Positions 32,472 to 43,616 of a stretch of 64,000 nucleotides of DNA are shown here, in pieces (within the stretch, counting starts at the first letter, position 1; every line of letters begins with the position of its first letter). This DNA comes from Oceanipulchritudo sp964345345 (lineage in GTDB: Bacteria > Verrucomicrobiota > Verrucomicrobiia > Opitutales > Oceanipulchritudinaceae): positions 7,592 to 71,591 of the forward strand of contig CAYFRH010000002.1 in the NCBI GenBank assembly GCA_964345345.1, given 5' to 3'. The position numbers and the translations under genes are program-made. The notes under the pieces were generated by a model that saw nothing but the letters and a program-made list of their open reading frames with translations, searched no databases and was not told where the DNA came from.

Positions 32472-34334
32472 TCAGCCGTTCTCGACCGGTGCCTCGGGCT
32501 CCCCGGTCTCCGGTGCTTCGGGCTCCCCGGTCTCCGGCGGGGAGGGCGGTTCCTTCGGAAACGCGGCCAACACGGGGGAAAGGGCGCGGAAGATGGCCGG
32601 GGGAAGCAAGCCGACCTCGCCGGTGCCGGGATCGGCAATGTACTGCCGGCCACCGCCGACCGGTTCGGTCAGAAGAAAGGAGACCGGTTCCGGCGCATCC
32701 TCCGCAGATCCATTGGCAAGGTGCAGAACGAGTCGATACTTCCATTCGAGTCGGCGGTCTTCGTCGAGTTGGAGCGGCTTGGAAAAGGAGAGCGGAACAT
32801 GCCTTTCCACTGTCAGGTCCCGAGTCCATTCCCGGATTTTGCCGCGCAGGGAGTCCTCTTCCGAAGTTTTCTTGAGAAGGTCCAGACCGGCGGCCATGTG
32901 GATCATCTCGACCCTCTGGACGGATTTTCCGGAGGAAGGGGTCCAGAAGGTTCGGTCGCGATAATAATACGGATCCAGCGGAAAGCTTGCCAAGACCTGC
33001 GGCCGGACCAGGAAGACCGAACCGGTGGTGTTGGTGGTCGCGTACAGAAGGGTCTCCTCCGGATGAACTCCACCCACGAGAAGGGTGACATCTGCCTTTT
33101 CCGGCTGCCGAAGGAGAATGCGACGTTGCGGATCCTCGAGTCCGAAGCGGCGGAGATCGTCTTCGGAAGGGGCGTCGGTGACGAAGCGGGAGGCTTCCGC
33201 GCGTCCCAGCAAAGTGTTGATTTCCGCTACAATCTGCTCTTCCGCCGGCAATGTTCGCAGATTGCCCTCCTCCGTCGTGTACAAGACCTGCCAGTCGCCG
33301 CTCTCCAGTTTTTGCAAGGTGAGGGACCGCTCGTTCATCCGCACTTCAAGGCTGTTCCACTGGTCCTGCAGGGAGAGAAGGAACCTCTTTTCGCGCAATT
33401 CCTCCTGTGCCCGCCGAAGCCTTTCGACAAGGGACTCCGGGATCGCGAAAGCGGCCGGGTAACTCTCCCGGGAGGCGAAAAAGCGTCCATCCTCCTCGTC
33501 GGTTCCGGAAAGGACCAAAGTTTCGCGCCGGTTCAACCCTTCAAGCGTGAGACGAAGAGTCCCTCCGGAGAAGCCGACGGGAAGCTCCTTCGGATCGAGC
33601 AACTCACCGGTTTCGAGGCTCTGCCACTGGTCGAGCAGGGTGCGCACGCGTTCGTCGTCTGCCTCCGTTTCCATCGGGGAGACAAATTTCCATCCCTCCT
33701 CATCCCGGACGAGGCGGATCCGCACGTTTCCCGTTACCTGATCCTGAATCTGGAGCGCTTTTGTCTCCTCGAAGGAGAGCGAAAAGACGCGCGGATCATA
33801 GAAGGCATTGGGGTCACGGCGCAGGGCATCGAGAAGATCCCGGGGGACCACCTGCACCTTGCTCTTATCGTGCGAGAGGACATACAACCGGGCTCCAATC
33901 TCTGTGGGGTCCCCGAGGCGAAGAACCTTTTCCTCTCCTCCGCCGCGGAGGCGCAGGGTCAGGGCTGGGTCGCCCAATCCGTAAGCGGAAAGATCGCGGC
34001 CCGCTTCCTCGAGGGAGGCGACCGAAAAGCGGGATTCCCAGCGCAGGCGCTTGAGCTGGAAAAGCAACTGCTCGACGGCATACCGGTTGGCGGGCCAGCG
34101 TAACGGCTCCACGACTTCCCAATCCGCTTCATTCCTGCGCAGCTCCCAATCATTCTTCAAGGCATTGCTCTCGACGGTGAAATGGTCGATGCGCGCGGAA
34201 AATGAAGGGGAAAGGACAAGGCGGGCTTCGTCCCCGAGCTGGTCGCGGGTGCTGCCGGCTTTGTTAAGGTAAAGAAGGTAGCCGAAAAGCGCCAGGTTCA
34301 GGGCGATAAGAAGGAAAGTGAGCTTGAAACGCAT
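32472..34334 (-). CDS. DUF4340-domain membrane-anchored protein
   Basis: A 620-residue protein with an N-terminal anchor (about residues 5-24) and an extracytoplasmic region built from repeats of the DUF4340 type: segments such as NDWELRRNEADWEVVEPLRWPANRYAVEQLLFQL, SAYGLGDPALTLRLRG and LRLGDPTEIGARLYVLSHDKSKVQVVPRDLLDAL occur more than once in related form. DUF4340 proteins are commonly encoded after gldG-type genes, as here (9 bases after GldG), and are thought to work with that exporter; the mechanism is unknown. The C-terminus is an acidic low-complexity tail encoded by a tandem DNA repeat. Confidence 0.82.
   Translation of the reverse strand: MRFKLTFLLIALNLALFGYLLYLNKAGSTRDQLGDEARLVLSPSFSARIDHFTVESNALKNDWELRRNEADWEVVEPLRWPANRYAVEQLLFQLKRLRWESRFSVASLEEAGRDLSAYGLGDPALTLRLRGGGEEKVLRLGDPTEIGARLYVLSHDKSKVQVVPRDLLDALRRDPNAFYDPRVFSLSFEETKALQIQDQVTGNVRIRLVRDEEGWKFVSPMETEADDERVRTLLDQWQSLETGELLDPKELPVGFSGGTLRLTLEGLNRRETLVLSGTDEEDGRFFASRESYPAAFAIPESLVERLRRAQEELREKRFLLSLQDQWNSLEVRMNERSLTLQKLESGDWQVLYTTEEGNLRTLPAEEQIVAEINTLLGRAEASRFVTDAPSEDDLRRFGLEDPQRRILLRQPEKADVTLLVGGVHPEETLLYATTNTTGSVFLVRPQVLASFPLDPYYYRDRTFWTPSSGKSVQRVEMIHMAAGLDLLKKTSEEDSLRGKIREWTRDLTVERHVPLSFSKPLQLDEDRRLEWKYRLVLHLANGSAEDAPEPVSFLLTEPVGGGRQYIADPGTGEVGLLPPAIFRALSPVLAAFPKEPPSPPETGEPEAPETGEPEAPVENG
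32487..32534. repeat. 24-bp tandem duplication in the DUF4340 gene tail
   Basis: Two adjacent 24-bp units (32487-32510 and 32511-32534) differ at one base and encode the repeated octapeptide with GEPEAPET. A third degenerate unit follows the reading frame. Such in-frame repeats can vary in copy number by slippage. Confidence 0.85.
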
Positions 34335-34343
34335 GAAAAAAGG

Positions 34344-35822
34344 TCAGGTCCGTCGAAGGAGAAAGACGAAGAAACCGAGCAGGGCGACCGTGCCCGGCAC
34401 AATGAGAAAAAGCAGGCCGATCCTTTCCAGCTCTCTGCGGCTGGCGGTAAGGCGGTAGGTTTCCACCGGACGCGGGGGAATGGCGAGGGTGCGGTCCCGC
34501 TCGAGGAGCCAGTTCAGGCTGTTGAAAAACAGGGCCTTGTTTCCGAGCGAACTGACCTGTCGGTTCGAGAAGATGCGGGGGCTGCCAATGACGACGACCC
34601 GTCCGCCCGGAACCTTGATCCCGAGCCGGGTCGAGGCCCCCCTGGCGGCGGCGGCGGCAATGCTGACGGGACCGGCGAGATCCACGTCCGGATCGAAGGC
34701 CGTTGCTGTTCCGGGGGTGTCCACAGGGGCACTCCAGCTTTCCCCCGATGTGGCAAACAGGGCACTGACGGAAAGCCGTTCATCGGGCGGCTGCGGTTCC
34801 ACCGGAAGGACCGGCCGGGCCGCCTCCGCACGAAGAAAGGTTTGCTTTTCGATCAGTGGAGTCATGACCGGATGCTCGGCGAAATTCCGGAAAAGAAGGC
34901 CGCCGCTGGACTCGCGGAAACGAGGATCGGGTTCGACGACGCGGTGATTTGGCAGGTACATGCCCCATTCCGCAAAGAGAGAACGCATCCCTGTTTCCAC
35001 TCCGGGGCGAAGCCAGAGCAGAAGTCGTCCTTCTCTCCGCAGGAGCCAGCGCCGCATCTTTTCCACCTCCTCGATGGTGAGAGGGCCCTTCGGATCGGCA
35101 ACGAGGAGGGCTGTGGCGTCTTCCGGAACTTCCGGAACCTTCGTCAGGTCGAGCTGGCGAAGAGTATAGTTGCGTTCCCGGAGACGGCTTGTCAGCTCGG
35201 AAAGACCCTCCTGCGGATGGCTGTCGGAAGGATCCATTTCATCGTGGCCGCGCAGGAAATAGAGGGTCGAGGTCACTTCCTGGGTGACTTCCATGATAGC
35301 GGAGGTAAGGGCCGCTTCCCCTGTGTAGGCGACGGGCTCCATGTCCTCGAAGCGGATGAGATCGTCGCCTTCGAGCAGACGTCGGCGCTCCCCGGAGAGA
35401 ATGAGAACGGAATTGACCTGCTCCAGCCCGTAACTGCGGGAGAGTTCATCGGCGCGTGCGAGGTCCTTGTAAATATCGACGGTTTCCACGCGCAAGCGCG
35501 CCTTCCCGCCGTCGCTGCGACTGTTGTACTGGTACTCGTCGAGGAGTTGTTCGACGTAGCGGAAGAGCAGGCGCTCCTCCTGCCGGGGAGAACGCGGGGG
35601 AATGGTGACGATAATCCGAACTTCCTGATCGAGGTCCCGCAGGTAGGCAAGGGTTTCCGGCGAGAGGCTGTAACGTCCGTCCTGGGTAAGGTCGTATCGT
35701 TGATAATGCTGGACGGACAGGAAGTTCAGCCCGCCAATAAAGAGCAGGATCAGGACAATCCGCAGCCAGCGGTGCAGCCGGAGCAGGCGGTTAGCGACTT
35801 GAAAGGATTCCCAGCGGGTCAT
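34344..35822 (-). CDS. GldG-family ABC transporter auxiliary protein
   Basis: A 492-residue protein with a membrane helix near the N-terminus (about 19-37) and another at the C-terminus (about 468-489), enclosing an extracytoplasmic ABC_transp_aux domain with VRIIVTIPPRSPRQEERLLFRYVEQLLDEY, an FLRGHDEMDPSD segment and LLLWLRPGVETGM. In Bacteroidota GldG works with GldA and GldF in gliding; in non-gliders the same set is an ABC exporter of unknown substrate. It follows the permease after 9 bases. Confidence 0.87.
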   Translation of the reverse strand: MTRWESFQVANRLLRLHRWLRIVLILLFIGGLNFLSVQHYQRYDLTQDGRYSLSPETLAYLRDLDQEVRIIVTIPPRSPRQEERLLFRYVEQLLDEYQYNSRSDGGKARLRVETVDIYKDLARADELSRSYGLEQVNSVLILSGERRRLLEGDDLIRFEDMEPVAYTGEAALTSAIMEVTQEVTSTLYFLRGHDEMDPSDSHPQEGLSELTSRLRERNYTLRQLDLTKVPEVPEDATALLVADPKGPLTIEEVEKMRRWLLRREGRLLLWLRPGVETGMRSLFAEWGMYLPNHRVVEPDPRFRESSGGLLFRNFAEHPVMTPLIEKQTFLRAEAARPVLPVEPQPPDERLSVSALFATSGESWSAPVDTPGTATAFDPDVDLAGPVSIAAAAARGASTRLGIKVPGGRVVVIGSPRIFSNRQVSSLGNKALFFNSLNWLLERDRTLAIPPRPVETYRLTASRRELERIGLLFLIVPGTVALLGFFVFLLRRT

Positions 35823-35831
35823 GCGGAGCGT

Positions 35832-36596
35832 TCAGCGTTTCGATTCCAGAACGAGGGTGGCGGTGCCGAGGACAGCCACGCTTCCGGAGAGGTAGTACGC
35901 AAAGGGCCGCGTATCGAGACGGCCTTCGCTGAAATCCTCGAAGTGGCCGAAAACCTGCACATAGGCGAGAAAATCCTGTGGCAGAAAGGGAAATTGCCCC
36001 GTATCCTGTTGCAGAAAGCGCAGGGCGGCAAAGCCCATAATGAGCATAAAGAGGATGCTGAAGGAAAGCATTCCGGCGACGAGCTGGCTGCGGGTCAGGC
36101 TACTACTGAAAATGCCCACGGCCACAAAAAGAGTCCCTGACAACGCCACGAAAATGTATCCGCCGAGAAGGGCACCGGCAGCGAAGAGCTTTTCCGTGAA
36201 GGCCGGCTGGTCGAGAACGGAGGCGGTCAGGAAAGGATAGGCAAGGGAGAGCAGCCAAACGAGGAGGTAAAAGACGTAGGCACCGAAAAATTTCGCCAGG
36301 ACGACCTGGTAGGGATGAACGGGGGCAGTCAGCAGCGTCTCGATCGTCCCCAGGCGGCGTTCCTCCGCGAAGCTACGCATGGTCAGCATCGGCACAATGA
36401 GGAGGACGGGAACCCAGAAGAGGCTGAAGAAAAGGGTTGCCGGCATTTGTTCCTGAGCCTCCGCGCTCACGGTCAGGAGGGTGAGGAAGAAGAAAAACCC
36501 CAGCAGGAGGAGGGCGAGGACCATGGCGAGGTAGGTGCTGGGGGAATGGAAAAGGTTTTTCAATTCCTGCCGGGTCAACTGGTAAATTCCCCTCAT
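35832..36596 (-). CDS. ABC-2 type permease (GldF-like)
   Basis: A 254-residue integral membrane protein with six predicted hydrophobic segments, beginning MRGIYQLTRQELKNLFHSPSTYL and carrying the ABC-2 loop SFAEERRLGTIETLLTAPVHPYQVVLAKFFGAY between the second and third. It overlaps the ATPase gene by ATGA (36593-36596), so the two subunits are coupled. With the ATPase, GldG and DUF4340 proteins it forms one predicted export machine. Confidence 0.9.
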   Translation of the reverse strand: MRGIYQLTRQELKNLFHSPSTYLAMVLALLLLGFFFFLTLLTVSAEAQEQMPATLFFSLFWVPVLLIVPMLTMRSFAEERRLGTIETLLTAPVHPYQVVLAKFFGAYVFYLLVWLLSLAYPFLTASVLDQPAFTEKLFAAGALLGGYIFVALSGTLFVAVGIFSSSLTRSQLVAGMLSFSILFMLIMGFAALRFLQQDTGQFPFLPQDFLAYVQVFGHFEDFSEGRLDTRPFAYYLSGSVAVLGTATLVLESKR

Positions 36597-37585
36597 TGGA
36601 TGCCTTCCTCCTTTCGGGCAAGGTCCCAGCTTCGGCGGGTGGCGGTGAGGAAAATTTCCTCGAGACTCGGGCTGAGGCGGCGAAAGGCCCGAACGCGGAG
36701 AATCCCCCCGGCGAGGAGGGCCTCGAGGACATCCTCACTCCGGCGCCCGTTGTTCCGGTGACGCAAATCCACGCGAAAAGCGGAATTCTCCTGCAGTTCC
36801 TCGACGGAGCTTTCCCAGCCGGGGCCGAGTTCGTGCAGGCGTTGATCCAGTCTGGCGCGTTCGGCGATGATCTCGCAACGGAACCGGGTGCCCGGAATAA
36901 ACTCCTCGCGAAGTTCATCCGCCGTACCGGAAGCGACCAGTGCCCCGGCGTTGAGGATAAGGACCCGGTCGCAGGAAATTTCGACCTCGGCGAGAATATG
37001 GCTGGAAAAAATGACGGTGGTCTTGCCGCGAAGTTGATCGAGAAGGGAGCGGATGGCGAGAACCTGGTGCGGATCGAGTCCGATGGTAGGTTCATCGAGA
37101 ATGGTCACGGGAGGGCATCCGAGGATGGCATCGGCGATGCCCACCCGTTGGCGGAAGCCCTTGGAGAGCGTGCCGATGATCCGGCGGCGGGTCTTGCGAT
37201 GCAACTCGCAGACTTCCAGGGCTTTTTCCACTTCCCCGCGGCGTTTTCGCCGCGGAATTCCTTTGATACGGGCACGGAAACGAAGGTATTCCTGCACCCG
37301 CATGTCCTCCGGCAGGGGATTGTTCTCCGGCATATAGCCGATGAGTCGGCGGACCTCATTTGAACTCGTGGCGACCGGAAGTCCGCAGACGGAGGCATAT
37401 CCGGAATTCGCCCGTAGAATCCCTGTCAGGATTCGCAAGGTCGTGCTTTTCCCGGCCCCGTTCGGTCCGAGAAACCCCACGATTTCCCCTTGTGGAATCG
37501 TGAATGATAGGTCGGTGACGGCAGTGTGATTGCCAAACCTTTTGTTGAGATGGCGGGCTTCAATGCTGATGGCCGGCGGATCCAT
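36593..37585 (-). CDS. ABC transporter ATPase (GldA-like)
   Basis: A 330-residue ABC ATPase: Walker A GPNGAGKSTT (about 39-48), Q-loop region YMPENNPLPEDMRV, signature LSKGFRQRVGIA, Walker B VTILDEPTIGLDP and the H-loop VIFSSHILAEVE. The ~100-residue C-terminal extension resembles those of exporter ATPases of the GldA/CcmA type. It is the first gene of the exporter operon that runs leftward to the AsmA-like gene. Confidence 0.94.
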   Translation of the reverse strand: MDPPAISIEARHLNKRFGNHTAVTDLSFTIPQGEIVGFLGPNGAGKSTTLRILTGILRANSGYASVCGLPVATSSNEVRRLIGYMPENNPLPEDMRVQEYLRFRARIKGIPRRKRRGEVEKALEVCELHRKTRRRIIGTLSKGFRQRVGIADAILGCPPVTILDEPTIGLDPHQVLAIRSLLDQLRGKTTVIFSSHILAEVEISCDRVLILNAGALVASGTADELREEFIPGTRFRCEIIAERARLDQRLHELGPGWESSVEELQENSAFRVDLRHRNNGRRSEDVLEALLAGGILRVRAFRRLSPSLEEIFLTATRRSWDLARKEEGIQ

Positions 37586-37708
37586 GGTCGAAAATTGAGA
37601 CGGCGGGAAAGAACCTCACGTTCGGAAGTTGGGAAGGCCCCAAAGGAAAAGCAAGCGTGCAGGCCGGGACCATGGAAAGGAGCCCGCGGAAACTCATGTC
37701 TGGTTCGA

Positions 37709-37750
37709 TCAGGGAACGACTTCGCCGGCTCCAACAATGACGACTTTCAT
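37709..37750 (-). pseudogene. Possible remnant of a TrkA-like Rossmann protein start
   Basis: In the 194-base gap between gyrA and the ABC ATPase, leftward codons from the ATG at 37750 read MKVVIVGAGEV followed by VP and a stop. The first eleven residues are a textbook beta-alpha-beta start with GxGxx, as in TrkA/KtrA potassium-channel regulators. No other frame in the gap continues the domain, so this is either a stub left by a deletion or coincidence. Confidence 0.3.
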
Positions 37751-37779
37751 GTCATTCCGCATGAGCGAGGGAGCGGGCC

Positions 37780-40206
37780 TCAGGCTTCCTCGCCCTCGAT
37801 TTCGACGATGCGGTTGAGGCCGATGAGCTTATCGTCATTCCCTAAATTGATCAGGCGCACACCCTGGGTGGTCCGACCGATGATCCGGACCTCCTTGACG
37901 CGGGTGCGCACGGCCTGGCCGTTATTGGTGAGGAGCATGATTTCATCGTCTTCGCTGACGCTGAGGGCGCCGGCCACCCCGGAGGTCTTCATGGCGATGA
38001 TCCCGCTGCCACCGCGCTTCTGCTGGCGGTACTGGTCGAAGGCGGTACGTTTGCCCTGGCCGTTCTGGCCCGCGATGAGGAGGGTCTCGTTCTCTTTCAC
38101 GACCTCGATGGTGACGACGTAATCGTCCGCGCCCTTGAGGGTGATTCCGCGGACCCCGCGCGTGGCGCGGCCCTGGTCGCGAAGGTCGGTTTCATGGAAG
38201 CGGATGGACATGCCCTTGCGGGTGATCATGCAGAGATCGTCGTCCCCGTTGGTCAGCTTCGTGCCGACGAGGGCGTCCCCCTCGTCGATGTTGATGCCGA
38301 TGATGCCTCCCTTGCGGGCGTTGCGGTATTCGGCGAGATTGGATTTTTTTACGATGCCTTTCCGCGTCGCCATAACGAGGTGGTAGGTCTCGTCGAATTC
38401 CTTGATGGGGATCATGGAGGCGATGAACTCGTCCTTCTGCAGCTGCAGGACATTGGCGATGCTGCGTCCTTTGGAGACGCGGGTGCCCTCGGGGATGTCG
38501 AAGACTTTCTCCACGTAGACCCGCCCCCTGTTCGTAAAGAAGAGCATGGTGTCATGTGTGCTCGCCGTGAAAAGCCGCTCGACGAAATCCTCGTCGTGGG
38601 CACCGGCGCCGATGACGCCCTTGCCGCCTCGTTTCTGCGCGCGGAAGCTGCTCACGGGCGTGCGTTTGATAAAGCCCTTGTGCGAAAGGATGACGCAGCA
38701 ACCTTCGTTCACGATCAGATCCTCCATCCGGAATTCTCCTTCGGCGGGGAGGAGCTGGGTGCGCCGCGGGGTGGCGTACTTTTCCTTCAGCTCAAGCAGT
38801 TCGTCTTTGATGACGGACAGGAGCCGGGCCTCGTTGGCGAGAATCTCCCGCAGTTCCTCGATCAGCTTGAGAAGCTCAAGGTATTCCGCCTCGATTTTTT
38901 CCCGCTCCAGCCCGGTCAGCTGGTAGAGGCGCATGTCGAGGATGGCGTCGGTCTGCTTCACGGAAAGCGGGTACTTCTCCATGAGGCGGGTTTTGGCTTC
39001 GTCCCGGTTGCGGGAGGCGCGGATGATGCGGACGAAATCGTCAAGATTGTCGAGGGCGATCTTGAGCCCCTCCAGGATGTGGGCGCGGGCCTCCGCTTTG
39101 GCTTTGCGGAATTCGGAACGCCGCCGGATGACCTCGCGGCGGTGCTCGAGGTAGACCTCAAGCAGTTCCTTGATATTCATTTCCTTGGGCCGACGGTCGA
39201 CAAGGGCGAGGAGAATGACCCCGAAGGAGGATTCCAGCGGAGTGTGCTTGAAAAGTTTGTTGACGACCACCCGCGGGGCTTCCCCCCGCTTGAGCTCAAT
39301 GACGATGCGGGTGTTTTCATCCGACTCGTCGCGCAGGTCGCTGATCCCTTCGACCACCTTGTTGGAGACAAGGTCGGCAATGCGGGTGACTAAATTGGCT
39401 CGATTGACGGCATAGGGGATTTCGGTGATGACGAGCTGTTCTTTTCCCTGTTTGAGTTCCTCGGTATGAATGGCTCCGCGCATGCGGACAATGCCGCGCC
39501 CGGTGGACATGTATTTGCGGATGCCCTCGATTCCCATGACGGCACCACCGGTGGGAAAATCAGGTCCTTTAATGAGGTCGGCAAAATCCTCCGGTGCCAT
39601 GGAAGGCTTGTCGATCAGGGCACAGCAACCGTCGATCAGCTCACCGAGATTGTGCGGCGGGATGTTGGTGGTCATGCCAACGGCAATGCCGGTGGAACCG
39701 TTCATGAGGAGGCTGGGCAAACCGGCCGGTAACACCGAGGGTTCGGTGGTGTCCTCCTTGTAGTTGGGAACGAAATCGACGGTGTTTTCGTCAATTTGGC
39801 GGATGAGGTCCTCGGCCGCGTTGGTGAGGCGACATTCGGTGTACCGGTAAGCGGCGGGCGGATCCCCGTCGATGGAGCCGAAGTTCCCCTGCGGTTCGAC
39901 CATCGGAACCCGCATAACCCAGCTCTGGGCCATGCGGACAAGGGTGTCGTAGACGGAGACGTCCCCGTGCGGATGATACTTTCCCAGCACCTCCCCGACC
40001 ACGGCCGCGCATTTGTCGAAACTGCGGTTATGGAAGAGGCCCTGGCGGTACATGGCGTAGAGGATCCTCCGATGGACCGGCTTGAGACCGTCCCGGGCAT
40101 CCGGAAGGGCGCGACTGATGATGACCGACATCGAGTAATCGATGTAGGCCCGTTCCATCACATCGGTGATGTTCGAATGGAGAAGCTTTTCCTTTTCGTT
40201 ATACAT
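37780..40206 (-). CDS. gyrA: DNA gyrase subunit A
   Basis: The 808-residue protein has the catalytic tyrosine in AAYRYTECRLT, the SMSVIISRALPDARDGLKPVHRRILYAM segment, the quinolone-region HPHGDVSVYDTLVRMAQ, and a C-terminal pinwheel with the GyrA box written QKRGGKG near residue 530, which separates gyrase from topoisomerase IV. The tail is short and acidic. It follows gyrB after 21 bases on the same strand, so the gyrase subunits are co-expressed. Confidence 0.97.
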   Translation of the reverse strand: MYNEKEKLLHSNITDVMERAYIDYSMSVIISRALPDARDGLKPVHRRILYAMYRQGLFHNRSFDKCAAVVGEVLGKYHPHGDVSVYDTLVRMAQSWVMRVPMVEPQGNFGSIDGDPPAAYRYTECRLTNAAEDLIRQIDENTVDFVPNYKEDTTEPSVLPAGLPSLLMNGSTGIAVGMTTNIPPHNLGELIDGCCALIDKPSMAPEDFADLIKGPDFPTGGAVMGIEGIRKYMSTGRGIVRMRGAIHTEELKQGKEQLVITEIPYAVNRANLVTRIADLVSNKVVEGISDLRDESDENTRIVIELKRGEAPRVVVNKLFKHTPLESSFGVILLALVDRRPKEMNIKELLEVYLEHRREVIRRRSEFRKAKAEARAHILEGLKIALDNLDDFVRIIRASRNRDEAKTRLMEKYPLSVKQTDAILDMRLYQLTGLEREKIEAEYLELLKLIEELREILANEARLLSVIKDELLELKEKYATPRRTQLLPAEGEFRMEDLIVNEGCCVILSHKGFIKRTPVSSFRAQKRGGKGVIGAGAHDEDFVERLFTASTHDTMLFFTNRGRVYVEKVFDIPEGTRVSKGRSIANVLQLQKDEFIASMIPIKEFDETYHLVMATRKGIVKKSNLAEYRNARKGGIIGINIDEGDALVGTKLTNGDDDLCMITRKGMSIRFHETDLRDQGRATRGVRGITLKGADDYVVTIEVVKENETLLIAGQNGQGKRTAFDQYRQQKRGGSGIIAMKTSGVAGALSVSEDDEIMLLTNNGQAVRTRVKEVRIIGRTTQGVRLINLGNDDKLIGLNRIVEIEGEEA

Positions 40207-40227
40207 GGCGACCCGCGGTTGGGGCGA

Positions 40228-42720
<2,493 letters not shown>

Positions 42721-42741
42721 TCTGGAACAATAATTTGGAAA

Positions 42742-42778
42742 TAAGAAAACCCGGTTCTGAACGAGGACCGGAACCGGG
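42742..42778 (-). terminator. Terminator between the glutaminase gene and gyrB
   Basis: Read leftward, CCCGGTTC (42771-42778) pairs with GAACCGGG (42750-42757) across a 13-base loop and is followed by TTTTCTTATTT. It lies 140 bases after the glutaminase stop and 30 bases before the gyrB start, so it could also act as an attenuator in the gyrB leader. Confidence 0.65.
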
Positions 42779-42917
42779 CCCGTGAAAAAGAAAAGAAGAC
42801 CAGAAAAAGAGGGGGCGCGGCAAGCGAAAATATGATTTCCGGCAGGGGAGGAAAACCGGTGTGGAGCGCGAAGATTCCGACTCCCGGGAAGGGCGTTCTT
42901 TTGCGGTGGGTGCGCGT

Positions 42918-43484
42918 TCAGAGGCCGAGGAAATTGCGCAGAAGCTGGCGTCCGTGCTCGGTGGCGAGGGACTCGGGGTGGAACTGGACACCGTAAATAG
43001 GTTTGTCGCGATGGCGCAGGCCCATGATTTCTCCCTGGTCCGTTTCGGCGGTGATTTCGAGGCATTCGGGAAAGTCGGCCCGGTCGACGAGAAGGGAATG
43101 GTAGCGCGTAGCGGCAAAGGGGCTGGGAAGGCCGTCGAAAACGTCGCTGCTCCTGTGATGAATAGGCGAGGTCTTGCCGTGCATGAGACGACCCGCGCGG
43201 ACGATGCGCCCGCCGAAATACTGGCCGACGCACTGGTGCCCGAGGCAGACTCCGAATAGGGGAATGCCGCTGTTGGCGAAGGCGGCGACGAGGTCGAGAC
43301 TGACCCCGGCCTCGTTTGGGCTGCAGGGTCCGGGCGAGAGCAGAACGCGCTCCGGATGGAGGCCGAGGGCGGCTTCCGGGGTGAGTTCATCATTCCGGTA
43401 CACCTGTTGTTTCACCTCCATTTCCCCAAGGTACTGGACGAGGTTATAGGTGAAGGAATCAAAGTTATCGATTACGAGAAGCAT
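42918..43484 (-). CDS. trpG: Class I glutamine amidotransferase, TrpG/PabA type
   Basis: Supplies ammonia from glutamine to anthranilate or aminodeoxychorismate synthase. The 188-residue protein has the oxyanion loop SPGPCSPNEAG, the catalytic Cys in GVCLGHQ and the His-Glu pair in GVQFHPES, with the start LLVIDNFDSFTYNLVQYL. The large partner (TrpE/PabB) is not adjacent, so tryptophan versus folate use cannot be decided; the enzyme may serve both. ATG 43484 is chosen over 43493. Confidence 0.92.
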   Translation of the reverse strand: MLLVIDNFDSFTYNLVQYLGEMEVKQQVYRNDELTPEAALGLHPERVLLSPGPCSPNEAGVSLDLVAAFANSGIPLFGVCLGHQCVGQYFGGRIVRAGRLMHGKTSPIHHRSSDVFDGLPSPFAATRYHSLLVDRADFPECLEITAETDQGEIMGLRHRDKPIYGVQFHPESLATEHGRQLLRNFLGL

Positions 43485-43554
43485 GACGAACAAGTAAACC
43501 TCAAGCTTTCACGGAGAAGGGCTGTTGGGCAAATCCGGAATCGGTGGTGGGTGG

Positions 43555-43588
43555 AAAAAGGCCCGGCCGGAAAAGATCCGGCCGGGCC
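43555..43588 (-). terminator. Strong intrinsic terminator of pnp
   Basis: Read leftward, GGCCCGGCCGG (43578-43588) pairs perfectly with CCGGCCGGGCC (43560-43570) over a 7-base loop, followed by TTTTT (43555-43559). The 11-bp GC stem lies about 30 bases after the pnp stop codon. Confidence 0.92.
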
Positions 43589-43616
43589 CTGCCTGAGAAA
43601 AAAGAGAAGAAAAGGC

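Noticed and set aside
32343..34103. 586-codon + strand open frame opposite the DUF4340 gene
   Set aside because: Antisense shadow of a gene in a tight operon; no domain or start context.
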